This document shows positions 32,011 to 39,719 of a stretch of 64,000 nucleotides of DNA, in pieces (position 1 is the first letter of the stretch; the number at the start of each line of letters is the position of its first letter). Position numbers and translations under genes: made by a program. The notes beneath the pieces are model-generated. The model made no database searches. It had not been told where the DNA came from and saw nothing but the letters and a program-made list of their open reading frames with translations. The stretch lies in NCBI RefSeq assembly GCF_040050925.1, contig NZ_CP157390.1:1178001-1242000 (forward strand), given 5' to 3'. The DNA is from Leifsonia sp. NPDC080035 (GTDB lineage Bacteria > Actinomycetota > Actinomycetes > Actinomycetales > Microbacteriaceae).

Positions 32011-32844
32011 ATGGATCGTAACCAGCTCGCCGACTTCCTGCGGTCGCGCCGCGATGCCCTCCGCCCGGAGGATGTCGGCCTGATCTCCGGCTCGCGGCGC
32101 CGCACCCCGGGCCTTCGCAGGGAGGAGGTCGCCGCGCTCAGCGGCATCTCCGTCGACTACTACAACCGGATCGAGCAGCGACGTGGCCCGATCCCGTCGG
32201 AGCAGGTGCTCGCGGCCTTGGCGCGTGGCCTCCACCTGACGCTGGAGGAACGAGACCATCTCTTCCAGCTCGCCGGGCGCCCGGTGGCCCGTCGCGTCGC
32301 ACGCACCGATCACGTCAATGCCGGGCTCATGCGGGTGTTCGACAGGCTGCAGGACACGCCGGCGCAGGTCGTGAACACGCTCGGGGAGACGCTCCTCCAG
32401 ACCCCACCGGCGGTTGCCCTCCTCGGTGACGAGACGTCGCACTCCGGCCCGGCGCGCAGCCGTGTCTATCGGTGGTTCACGGACCCCGATGCGCGCCGCA
32501 CGGCGCCCCCGGAGGACCATCCGCGACACGGCAGAGCGCTGGTCGCGGGGCTCGCGGAAGCCGCCGCCGAAGGAGGGCCGGGCTCCGGTGCCGCGGCGTT
32601 GGTCGAAGCCCTCCACCACCGGAGCGCGGAGTTCCGCTCGATCTGGGACGAGCATCCCGTCACCGGCCCCTACTGTGCGCCCAAGCGTTTCATCCACCCG
32701 GAGCTCGGCGAGCTGGACCTGTACGGGCAGACCCTCCTCGACCCCGATCAGTCGCAATCGCTGATGGTGTTCACGGCCGAGCCGGGCAGCCCCAGCAGCG
32801 AGAAGCTGAAGCTGCTCTCCGTCATCGGGGCCCAGCGACTGTGA
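32011..32844 (+). CDS. XRE-family regulator with MmyB-like ligand domain
   Basis: A 277-residue regulator. The N-terminal HTH has RRRTPGLRREEVAALSGISVDYYNRIEQRRG (read as LRREEVAALSGIS and YYNRIEQ). The C-terminal half (VYRWFTDPDARR; FIHPELGELDL) is the MmyB-like domain that binds fatty-acid-like ligands. Such proteins usually activate or repress the divergent dehydrogenase or reductase gene, here the ALDH. The ATG at 32011 follows GAGGA. Confidence 0.93.
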   Translation: MDRNQLADFLRSRRDALRPEDVGLISGSRRRTPGLRREEVAALSGISVDYYNRIEQRRGPIPSEQVLAALARGLHLTLEERDHLFQLAGRPVARRVARTDHVNAGLMRVFDRLQDTPAQVVNTLGETLLQTPPAVALLGDETSHSGPARSRVYRWFTDPDARRTAPPEDHPRHGRALVAGLAEAAAEGGPGSGAAALVEALHHRSAEFRSIWDEHPVTGPYCAPKRFIHPELGELDLYGQTLLDPDQSQSLMVFTAEPGSPSSEKLKLLSVIGAQRL

Positions 32845-32860
32845 GGGGATGCGGTGCCGC

Positions 32861-34600
32861 TCACTCCACGAGCTTGCCGGCCGACGTCACCTCGTGCATG
32901 TGCTCCGCGATCTCGTGCGGGATGGTCGGGATCGACTCGGCCTCCACCTGTCCGGGGCCCGACCAGACGAAGTTGACGCGGAGCGCGGGGTCGAGGGCGG
33001 GGAAGTCCGATCGGTTGTGCGCGCCGCGCGTCTCGCGGCGGGCGAGCGCTCCGTCGATCGTCGCGCGTGCCGCGAGCAGGCTCGCTCGCAGATCGAACGC
33101 GTGGGCCACGTCCGCGAAGCCCGCGATGTCCGGGTGGACGCCGATACCGGCCTCGCGATCGGCGACCTCGGCAAGCGCGTCGAGCCCAGCACGGAGTCCG
33201 TCCTCGTCGCGCACCACGCCCGCGTGCGCGGTCATCGTGTCGCGCACCGCGCGCTGGAGCACGCGGACGTTCTCCTCGCCGTCGGCGGCCAGCACGGCGT
33301 CCAGCTCCTGGCGGGCCTCGGCCAGCGCCCGTGGCGAACGACCCACCCGGTGCAGCCCCGTCGAGTGCCGGTACGCGGCCTCGCCGACGAGACGCCCGTA
33401 GACCAGGAGCTCGATGAGCGAGTTGCCGCCGAGCCGGTTGGCGCCGTGCAGTCCGCTGGAGGCCTCCCCGATCGCGTACAGCCCGTCCACATCGGTGCCG
33501 TGGTCCTCGGGCCGGACCCAGACTCCGCCCATCGAGTAGTGCGCGGTGGGCGCGATCTCGATCGGATCCCGGGTGATGTCGACCATCTGCAGCTCGAGGA
33601 GGGTGTGGTAGACCCGCGGGAGCCGCGTCATGATCGTCTCGCGCGGCAGGTGCGACACATCGAGCCAGACGCCTCCGCGCGGAGTGCCGCGGCCCTCGGC
33701 GATCTCCGTGTACGCGGCGAGCGCCACGCGGTCGCGCGTCGACAGCTCCATGCGCTCCGGGTCGTAACGCGACATGAACCGCTCGCCGAGTGCGTTGCGG
33801 AGGATGCCGCCCTCGCCGCGCGCGGCCTCCGACACGAGGGTGCCTGCGGCGTCGGCCGGCTCGAGCAGCCCGGACGGGTGGAACTGGACGAGCTCGGCGT
33901 CGCGGATCCGCGCGCCTGCCTCGAACGCGAGCCTCCAGGAGTCGCCGGTGTTCTCATCGCGACGGGACGACGAACTGCGCCAGACGCGGTTGTGTCCTCC
34001 CGCAGCGAGGATCACCGCGTCCACGAGGAAGACGTACCGCTCCCCGGTCTGGAGGTCGAAACCATAGGCGCCGAACACCGCGTTCTCGTCGGTGAGCACC
34101 CGCGTGATGTAGACGGAGTCCATGATGCGCACGCCGGAGCGGTCGGCCTCCCGCAGCAGCGTGCGCTGCAACTCGAGCCCGGTGTAGTCGCCGGCGAAGG
34201 CCGTGCGCCGATAGGTGTGCGCGCCGAAGAACCGCTGTGAGATCCGGCCATCGTCCTCACGGGCGAAGTTCATGCCGTAACGCTCGAGGTCCTCGATGCC
34301 ACGGCGCGCCTCGCGGGTCACGATCTCGACGGTCCGGGGGTCACCGAGGAGGTAGCCCTCCTTGAGCGTGTCGGCCGCGTGCTGCTGCCAGGAGTCCTCG
34401 GGATCGATGGTCGCCAGCGCAGCGTTGATCCCGCCCGCGGCGAGGGAGGTGTGGGCGTCGGCCCTCGGCCGCTTGCCGACGACGAGCACATCGCCTCCGC
34501 GCTGCGCGACCTCGATCGCGGCCCGGAGACCCGAACCTCCCGCGCCGATCACCAGAACCGACGTCGATATCCTGCGCTCCTGCTTCGTGCTGCCGCTCAT
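32861..34600 (-). CDS. FAD-dependent fumarate reductase/succinate dehydrogenase flavoprotein-like oxidoreductase
   Basis: A 579-residue flavoprotein. VLVIGAGGSGLRAAIE near residue 15 binds FAD; HTSLAAGGINAAL, AGDYTGLELQRTL, QFHPSGL and ANRLGGNSL are SdhA/FrdA and L-aspartate oxidase motifs, including the active-site HPSG and YSMGG. The C-terminal helical domain is present. No iron-sulfur or membrane subunit gene is adjacent, so it is probably not respiratory complex II but a soluble reductase or oxidase. GGGAG precedes ATG 34600 at 7 nt, and an ECF-type promoter lies 79 bp upstream, divergent from the NmrA gene. Confidence 0.88.
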   Translation of the reverse strand: MSGSTKQERRISTSVLVIGAGGSGLRAAIEVAQRGGDVLVVGKRPRADAHTSLAAGGINAALATIDPEDSWQQHAADTLKEGYLLGDPRTVEIVTREARRGIEDLERYGMNFAREDDGRISQRFFGAHTYRRTAFAGDYTGLELQRTLLREADRSGVRIMDSVYITRVLTDENAVFGAYGFDLQTGERYVFLVDAVILAAGGHNRVWRSSSSRRDENTGDSWRLAFEAGARIRDAELVQFHPSGLLEPADAAGTLVSEAARGEGGILRNALGERFMSRYDPERMELSTRDRVALAAYTEIAEGRGTPRGGVWLDVSHLPRETIMTRLPRVYHTLLELQMVDITRDPIEIAPTAHYSMGGVWVRPEDHGTDVDGLYAIGEASSGLHGANRLGGNSLIELLVYGRLVGEAAYRHSTGLHRVGRSPRALAEARQELDAVLAADGEENVRVLQRAVRDTMTAHAGVVRDEDGLRAGLDALAEVADREAGIGVHPDIAGFADVAHAFDLRASLLAARATIDGALARRETRGAHNRSDFPALDPALRVNFVWSGPGQVEAESIPTIPHEIAEHMHEVTSAGKLVE

Positions 34601-34678
34601 CGGCCTACTCCCTCTTCTCCCTGGTCGCGGACATCCGTCTGCTCCCAACCGGAGGGGTCTTCCTCCGTCACACACTGA

Positions 34679-34704
34679 GACCGTTCTGCGCGGCGATTTG
34701 TGAC
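34679..34704 (-). promoter_or_regulatory. ECF-type promoter before the flavoprotein gene
   Basis: On the minus strand, GTCAC (34704-34700), 16 bp, CGGTC (34683-34679). It forms one half of a divergent pair whose -35 regions are 6 bp apart and make a 34-bp inverted repeat (34691-34724). Confidence 0.75.
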
Positions 34705-34710
34705 CGCGCT

Positions 34711-34736
34711 GTCACGAATCGCCGACCGCGCCGGTC
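34711..34736 (+). promoter_or_regulatory. ECF-type promoter before the NmrA-like gene
   Basis: GTCAC (34711-34715), 16 bp, CGGTC (34732-34736) followed by AGAGC, the same downstream bases as in the MFS promoter. The gene starts 49 bp later. Confidence 0.75.
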
Positions 34737-34785
34737 AGAGCTTCCGTACGCGCAGTCCGCGCACACCAGAGAAGGAGAAGTCAGC

Positions 34786-35559
34786 ATGTCCAGAATCGTC
34801 GTCATCGGGGGCACCGGCTTGATCGGTTCCAAAGTCGTCAGCAGGCTGATCGAGCACGGGCACGACGCCGTCGCCGCGTCACCGAACTCGGGGGTCGACA
34901 CCATCACCGGCGAGGGCCTGGACGCCGCGCTCGCCGGCGCGTCCACGGTGCTGGACGTCTCGAACTCGCCGTCGTTCGCCGACGACGATGTGATGGCGTT
35001 CTTCACCACCGCGACCACGAACATCATCGCCGCGGCGAAGAAGGCGGGCGTCGGCCACTACGTCGCCCTGTCCGTCGTGGGGTCCGAGCGGATGACCGAC
35101 AGCGGCTACATGCGAGCCAAGGTCGCCCAGGAGAAGCTGATCGCCGGCAGCGGGATCCCGTACTCCCTCGTCCACGCGACCCAGTTCTTCGAGTTCGTGA
35201 CGAGCATCGCGGCCTCCGGGACGGTCGGCGACGAGGTGCACCTTTCGCACGCGCAGATCCGCCCGATGGCCGCCGAGGATGTCGCGACGGCCGTCGCGCG
35301 GGTGACCGCGCACGAGCCGCTGAACGCGACCCTCGAGGTCGCCGGTCCCGAGCAGTTCGGGCTCGACGACCTGATCCGCACCGGCCTGGCGTTCCGCGGC
35401 GACCCGCGAACCGTCGTCGCCGACCCCGACGCGCTCTACTTCGGGCAGCGGCTCACCGACGACATGCTGCTCCCGGGCCCGGACGCGACGATCGCCGAGA
35501 CGCGGTTCGCGGACTGGCTGCCGGACAACCCGCCGCCGGCACCCCGCGCGGCGAACTGA
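34786..35559 (+). CDS. NmrA-like NAD(P)-binding SDR (atypical)
   Basis: A 257-residue protein. VVIGGTGLIGSKVVSRL binds the nucleotide; ALSVVGSERM and the conserved Tyr in SGYMRAKVAQE followed by YSLVHATQFFEF are hallmarks of NmrA-type sugar-epimerase-like proteins. Genes of this type are common partners of ECF41 sigma factors, which agrees with the GTCAC-N16-CGGTC promoter here. GAAGGAG precedes the ATG at 34786. A perfect terminator follows at 35581. Confidence 0.92.
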   Translation: MSRIVVIGGTGLIGSKVVSRLIEHGHDAVAASPNSGVDTITGEGLDAALAGASTVLDVSNSPSFADDDVMAFFTTATTNIIAAAKKAGVGHYVALSVVGSERMTDSGYMRAKVAQEKLIAGSGIPYSLVHATQFFEFVTSIAASGTVGDEVHLSHAQIRPMAAEDVATAVARVTAHEPLNATLEVAGPEQFGLDDLIRTGLAFRGDPRTVVADPDALYFGQRLTDDMLLPGPDATIAETRFADWLPDNPPPAPRAAN

Positions 35560-35580
35560 CGCGACCGTCCGGTCGCGCCG

Positions 35581-35617
35581 ACGGCGGCCTCGCTCCTGAC
35601 ACGCGAGGCCGCCGTTT
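35581..35617 (+). terminator. Rho-independent terminator after the NmrA-like gene
   Basis: A perfect 13-bp stem ACGGCGGCCTCGC with its complement at 35603-35615, a 9-nt loop, then TTT. A smaller hairpin (CGCGACCG/CGGTCGCG) lies just before at 35560-35577. Confidence 0.8.
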
Positions 35618-35655
35618 CCGCGCCGAAACGCGATGCGTCAGGACGGCTTCGCGAC

Positions 35656-36090
35656 CTACCGGACGAGGTCCGCGTACCGCGGATCGGACGCGATGAAGGC
35701 GGCGACGACCGGACAGACCGGTGTGATCGGCCTTCCGATCTCGCGGATATCGTCCAGGACGTCGGCGATGAAGTCGGCCGCGACCCCCCGGCCTCGGAAG
35801 GCCGGTTCGACGTAGGTGTGGTAGATGACGTAGCGCCCACCCTCGTCGTGGTAGGCGATGGTGGCGATCTCGCGGTCGCCCAGCACGGCGACGAAGCGCT
35901 GCTCGTCGACGCGGTGCAGTACGGCGACCTCCTCATCCGCGTCGGTGGACGGAAGGTCCAGGTCGCGCGCCCCGCCCGTCGTCACCTCATCGACGAGGCG
36001 AGCGGTCCCTTCGTCCAGGAACCCGAGCCCGTCCGGGTAACCCGCCGCATCCGCGTACTCCATTGCGCTGCGCTCGTTGAGGTCGTTCAT
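35656..36090 (-). CDS. GNAT-fold N-acetyltransferase (YjdJ/NATD1-like)
   Basis: A 144-residue protein. GGRYVIYHTYVEPAFRGRGVAADFIADVLDDIRE (read as HTYVEPAFRGRGVAADFI) is the acetyl-CoA site of the small YjdJ-like group, and ITPVCPVVAAFI with YADLV ends the domain. The N-terminal 60 residues are an extra segment. The substrate is unknown. It is convergent with the NmrA-like gene. Confidence 0.85.
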   Translation of the reverse strand: MNDLNERSAMEYADAAGYPDGLGFLDEGTARLVDEVTTGGARDLDLPSTDADEEVAVLHRVDEQRFVAVLGDREIATIAYHDEGGRYVIYHTYVEPAFRGRGVAADFIADVLDDIREIGRPITPVCPVVAAFIASDPRYADLVR

Positions 36091-36216
36091 CGTCTGCCCT
36101 TCTCGTTGGTGCCGCGCCTGCGTGGCGATCGACTCATTCGTTCGCCAGCCAAGACAGCGCTGCGGCCGCCGATGTGACGGCGGGCGACTGGGGAGCCGCG
36201 TCGAATGCCCGGAGCC

Positions 36217-36639
36217 CTACGGAACGACGTGGTCGCCGAGGAGGATGTCGAGGGCGTCCGCCAACGCGCGGCGCCGCTCCTCGTCGAGCGGCGCGAAGAG
36301 CTCGTCCAGCGTGCCGGAGGCGACGGCGCGGCCGTCCTCCAGCGCGGCGCGCCCGGCGTCGGTGAGCTCGTGCTCGATCCGGCGCCCGCGGCCGGCGGAG
36401 CGCACGATCAGCCCGCGCTCCACCAGTCGGTTCGCCAGCGTGCCGAAGGCCTGGTCGCTCTGGAAGGTCGCAGCGGCCAGGTCGTGGCCCGACGCTGCCG
36501 GCATGCGTGCGATAGCGCGGAGCGCATCCCATTGGACGAGGCTGACGCCCACCGGGCGGAGGCGGGCGTCCATGGCGCGGTGGTTGCGGTACTGCGCCCG
36601 CTTGATCGCCAGCCCGAGCGCTTCGAGATCCACGGTCAT
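36217..36639 (-). CDS. MarR-family regulator
   Basis: A 140-residue winged-helix regulator: LVQWDALRAIARMPAASGHDLA, TFQSDQAFGTLANRLVERGLI (recognition helix) and the wing RSAGRGRRIEHELTDAG. MarR dimers usually repress a neighbouring hydrolase or exporter gene. It is divergent from an alpha/beta hydrolase gene with an inverted repeat between. Nothing else is seen in 36091-36216. Confidence 0.9.
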   Translation of the reverse strand: MTVDLEALGLAIKRAQYRNHRAMDARLRPVGVSLVQWDALRAIARMPAASGHDLAAATFQSDQAFGTLANRLVERGLIVRSAGRGRRIEHELTDAGRAALEDGRAVASGTLDELFAPLDEERRRALADALDILLGDHVVP

Positions 36640-36648
36640 GGTGCTACC

Positions 36649-36680
36649 GTATCAATATTCGTAGATAAACATGTTGATAC
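36649..36680. promoter_or_regulatory. Inverted repeat between MarR and hydrolase genes
   Basis: GTATCAA and TTGATAC at the edges of a 32-bp AT-rich segment that holds both promoters. It is the likely MarR site; inner symmetry is weak. Confidence 0.55.
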
Positions 36681-36691
36681 AGGGAGTTCGC

Positions 36692-37471
36692 ATGACCACC
36701 CGCCTTCCCGCCCACCTGCCGCTGACCGATGTCGGCGACTCCTCCTCGCGCACCGCCCTCCTGCTGCACGGGGGCGGAGGTCCGCGCACGATGGCGCCTC
36801 TCGTCGCGCACCTGACCCCGTCCATGCACGTGCTCGCACCGACGCATCCCGGCTGGGACGGGACGACGCTCCCGGAGACCATCGCCTCGGTCGCAGACCT
36901 CGCCGCCGGCTACCTCCGGCTCCTCGTGGACCGCGGCGAGTCCGACGTCGTCATCGTCGGCTCCTCCCTCGGCGGCTGGATCGCCCTCGAGATGGCTCTG
37001 CAGGCGGCGACCGACCACCGGTCCTCGGAGCTCCTGGCCGCCGTCGTCGTGATCGACGGCGTCGGCGCGGTGATCGAGGGCGAGCCCATCGCCGATTTCT
37101 TCGCCCTCGACGCCCGCGGCCTCGCCGAGCGCGCCTGGCACGACCCGGAGCGCGGGTACGTCGACCCCGCGGGCCTCACCGACGAGCAGCGCGCCGTCCA
37201 GCTCGGCAACGGCAGGACGATGGCGGTCATCGCCGGTTCCGGGATGGCCGATCCGGCACTGCTGGGGCGGCTCACCGCCCTGAGCGTCCCGACACTGGCG
37301 GTGTGGGGCGAAAGCGACAGGATCGTCACCCCGGGCTACGGACAGGCGCTCGCCCGGGCGATCCCCGGGGCACGGTTCGCCGAGATCCCCGCGGCGGGCC
37401 ACCTTCCCCAGCTCGAGAACCCCGAAGCGACCTGGCCCGTCCTGGACTCGTTCCTCGCGTCGCTGCCGTAG
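36692..37471 (+). CDS. Alpha/beta hydrolase
   Basis: A 259-residue hydrolase. ALLLHGGGGPRTM forms the oxyanion region, VGSSLGGWIAL has the Ser nucleophile, WGESDRIV the acid and AAGHLPQLENPE the His. The ATG at 36692 has AGGGAG 5 nt upstream. It is probably controlled by the divergent MarR protein. The substrate is unknown. Confidence 0.9.
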   Translation: MTTRLPAHLPLTDVGDSSSRTALLLHGGGGPRTMAPLVAHLTPSMHVLAPTHPGWDGTTLPETIASVADLAAGYLRLLVDRGESDVVIVGSSLGGWIALEMALQAATDHRSSELLAAVVVIDGVGAVIEGEPIADFFALDARGLAERAWHDPERGYVDPAGLTDEQRAVQLGNGRTMAVIAGSGMADPALLGRLTALSVPTLAVWGESDRIVTPGYGQALARAIPGARFAEIPAAGHLPQLENPEATWPVLDSFLASLP

Positions 37472-37478
37472 CGGGCCG

Positions 37479-38702
37479 TCACGCGAGCAGCGCCAGCGGG
37501 GACTGCAGCAGTTCGGTCAAGGTGGCAAGGAAGCGACCGGCGGCGGCGCCGTCGATGATGCGGTGGTCGCACGTGAGGGTGTAGCGGAGGCGGCGACGGG
37601 CGGTGACCTCGCCGTCGGTGAGGGTCAGGGTTTCGTGAGCACTCCCGACCGCCAGGATCGCACCCTGGGGCGGGTTGATGATGGCGGTGAACTGCTCCAC
37701 GCCGTACATCCCCAGGTTGCTCACGGTGAAGGTGCCTCCGCTCATTTCGTCGGCGGTGAGGGCGCGGTCGGCAGCGCGCTGGGCGAGGGCGCGGGTCTGC
37801 CCCGCGATGGCCGAGAGGCTCGACGTGTCGGCGGCGCGGACGACCGGGACGACCAGGCCGCTCGGCGCGTCCACGGCGACGCCGACATCCACTCGGCCGT
37901 GCAGCAGGGTCTGGCCGCCGCCGTCGGGCGCGTACGAGGCGTTGAGGGCGGGGTGCTCGCGGAGGGTGAGGGCGACGGCCTTGACCACGAGGTCGTTGAC
38001 GGAGATCTTCACGCCCGGGCGGGCGGCGTCGTTCAGGCGGACGCGCAGGGCGAGCAGCTCGGTGACGTCGGCGGAGGCGGTCGCGGTGAAGGCGGGGACG
38101 GTCGTGGCGCTCTCGGTGAGCCGGGCGGCGATCGCGCGGCGGATGCCGTCGAACGGGACGCGGGTGACGTCGTCGGTGGCGGACGGGGCGGGTGCGGGCG
38201 CCGGCGCCGGCGCGGTCGGCGCCGTTGTCGATGCGTCCGCGCGCGTCCGCGGCTCCCCGGCAGACGGACGGGGCGCTGCGGCGGCCTCCGCCTCGGGGAG
38301 GTCCGCGCGAACGATCCGGCCGCCGGGGCCGGATCCTGCGATCGTGGCGAGGTCGATGCCGCGCTCCTTGGCGATCCGCCGGACCACCGGCGTCGCCAGC
38401 CGGCGCCGATCGTCGGCGGCACGCGGCTCCGGCGCGGGAGGAACGGCCTCCGTCTCCGGATGCTCGACGCCGTCGTCCAGGCGCGCGATCGGGGTGCCGA
38501 TGGCGACGTTCTCGCCCTCCGGGACGAGGATCTCCGCGAGCACCCCGGCGTCGTACGCCTCCTGCTCCATCAGCGCCTTGTCTGTCTCGATCTCGACGAG
38601 GACGTCCCCCGGCGCGACCGGGTCGCCCGGCTGCTTGCGCCAGAGCGCGATGGCGCCCTCCGTCATGGTGTCGGACAGGCGCGGCATGAGGATGTCGATC
38701 AT
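37479..38702 (-). CDS. Dihydrolipoamide acyltransferase (E2 of 2-oxoacid dehydrogenase)
   Basis: A 407-residue E2. One lipoyl domain (residues 1-78) carries the lipoylated Lys42 in ETDKAL. Then a linker, the peripheral-subunit-binding domain (ATPVVRRIAKERGIDLATIAGSG, split), an Ala/Pro/Thr-rich linker and the catalytic domain with DHRIIDGA (HxxxDG). It forms the complex core and moves acyl groups to CoA. It is the last gene of the E1a-E1b-E2 operon. No E3 gene follows, so E3 must be encoded elsewhere. The substrate may be pyruvate, acetoin or a branched-chain 2-oxoacid. Confidence 0.92.
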   Translation of the reverse strand: MIDILMPRLSDTMTEGAIALWRKQPGDPVAPGDVLVEIETDKALMEQEAYDAGVLAEILVPEGENVAIGTPIARLDDGVEHPETEAVPPAPEPRAADDRRRLATPVVRRIAKERGIDLATIAGSGPGGRIVRADLPEAEAAAAPRPSAGEPRTRADASTTAPTAPAPAPAPAPSATDDVTRVPFDGIRRAIAARLTESATTVPAFTATASADVTELLALRVRLNDAARPGVKISVNDLVVKAVALTLREHPALNASYAPDGGGQTLLHGRVDVGVAVDAPSGLVVPVVRAADTSSLSAIAGQTRALAQRAADRALTADEMSGGTFTVSNLGMYGVEQFTAIINPPQGAILAVGSAHETLTLTDGEVTARRRLRYTLTCDHRIIDGAAAGRFLATLTELLQSPLALLA

Positions 38703-38726
38703 AGTGTTCCTTCGGGGTCAGCGGGG

Positions 38727-39719
38727 TCAGCGGCGCCGGGCGACGGCGTCCAGGGTTTCGCGGATGGCGGCGACCGCGTCGTCGACGGAGGGCAGCGCGG
38801 CGTCCTCCAGCGACTTCGCGTACGGCATCGGCACCTCGGCCATCGCCACGCGGCGCACGGGGGCGTCCAGCCAGTCGAAGGCGCCGTCGCTGATCGTCGC
38901 GGCTATCTCGGCGCCGATGCCGTAGGTGAGCCAGTCGTCCTCGAGGGTGACGGCGCAGTTCGTCTTCCTCACGGACGCGACGATGGTGTCCCTGTCCAGA
39001 GGGCGCAGGCTGCGCAGGTCGACGACCTCCACGTCCACGCCCTCGGCGGCGAGCACCTCCGCTGCCTGGAGGGCGACCACCGCCATCCGCGAATAGGCGA
39101 CGACCGTGATGTCGGACCCCTCCCGGGTGACCGCGGCACGACCGATCTCCGCGGGGGCGATGTCGTCGGGCACCTCGCCCGTGGAGTTGTAGAGGGCGAG
39201 GTTCTCGAGGACGAGGACGGGGTCGTCGTCGCGGATCGCGGCCAGCATGAGCGCCTTCGCGTCCGCCGGCGTGGCCGGGGCGACGACCTTCATCCCCGGC
39301 ACGAACGCGTAGTAGAGCTCGATGTTCTGGGAGTGGGTGGCGCCGAGCTGCTGGCCGCCTCCTCCCGGCGTCCGGATGACGAGCGGCACCCGCGCCTGGC
39401 CGCCGAACATGCCGTAGATCTTCGCTGCGTGGTTGACGATCTGGTCGAGCGCGAGCAGCGAGAAGTTGATGGTCATGATCTCGACGACGGGACGCAGGCC
39501 CACCATCGCTGCGCCGATCGCCGCCCCCGTGAAACCCTCCTCCGCGATCGGGGTGTCCCGCACGCGCTTCGGCCCGAATTCGGCGAGCAGGCCGGCCGTG
39601 ATCTTGTAGGAGCCCTCGAACACCCCGATCTCCTCGCCGATCAGCAGGACATCCTCGTCCCGTAGCATCTCGCTGCGGAGCGCGTCGTGGAGGGCCTGGC
39701 GGTAGCTGACGATGCTCAC
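38727..39719 (-). CDS. 2-oxoacid dehydrogenase E1 beta subunit
   Basis: A 330-residue transketolase-like subunit: GEEIGVFEGSYKITAGLL, DTPIAEEGFTGAAIGAAMVG, PGGGGQQLGATHSQNIELYY with the His, and VEVVDLRSLRPLDRDTI. These are standard for the PdhB/AcoB/BkdB group. The start overlaps the E1 alpha stop by 4 bp. Together with E1 alpha it binds thiamin diphosphate. Confidence 0.93.
   Translation of the reverse strand: MSIVSYRQALHDALRSEMLRDEDVLLIGEEIGVFEGSYKITAGLLAEFGPKRVRDTPIAEEGFTGAAIGAAMVGLRPVVEIMTINFSLLALDQIVNHAAKIYGMFGGQARVPLVIRTPGGGGQQLGATHSQNIELYYAFVPGMKVVAPATPADAKALMLAAIRDDDPVLVLENLALYNSTGEVPDDIAPAEIGRAAVTREGSDITVVAYSRMAVVALQAAEVLAAEGVDVEVVDLRSLRPLDRDTIVASVRKTNCAVTLEDDWLTYGIGAEIAATISDGAFDWLDAPVRRVAMAEVPMPYAKSLEDAALPSVDDAVAAIRETLDAVARRR

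Noticed and set aside
35983..36010. GTCAC ... CGGTC at 17-bp spacing
   Set aside because: It lies inside the GNAT gene, has the wrong spacing and no gene start follows; expected by chance in GC-rich DNA.
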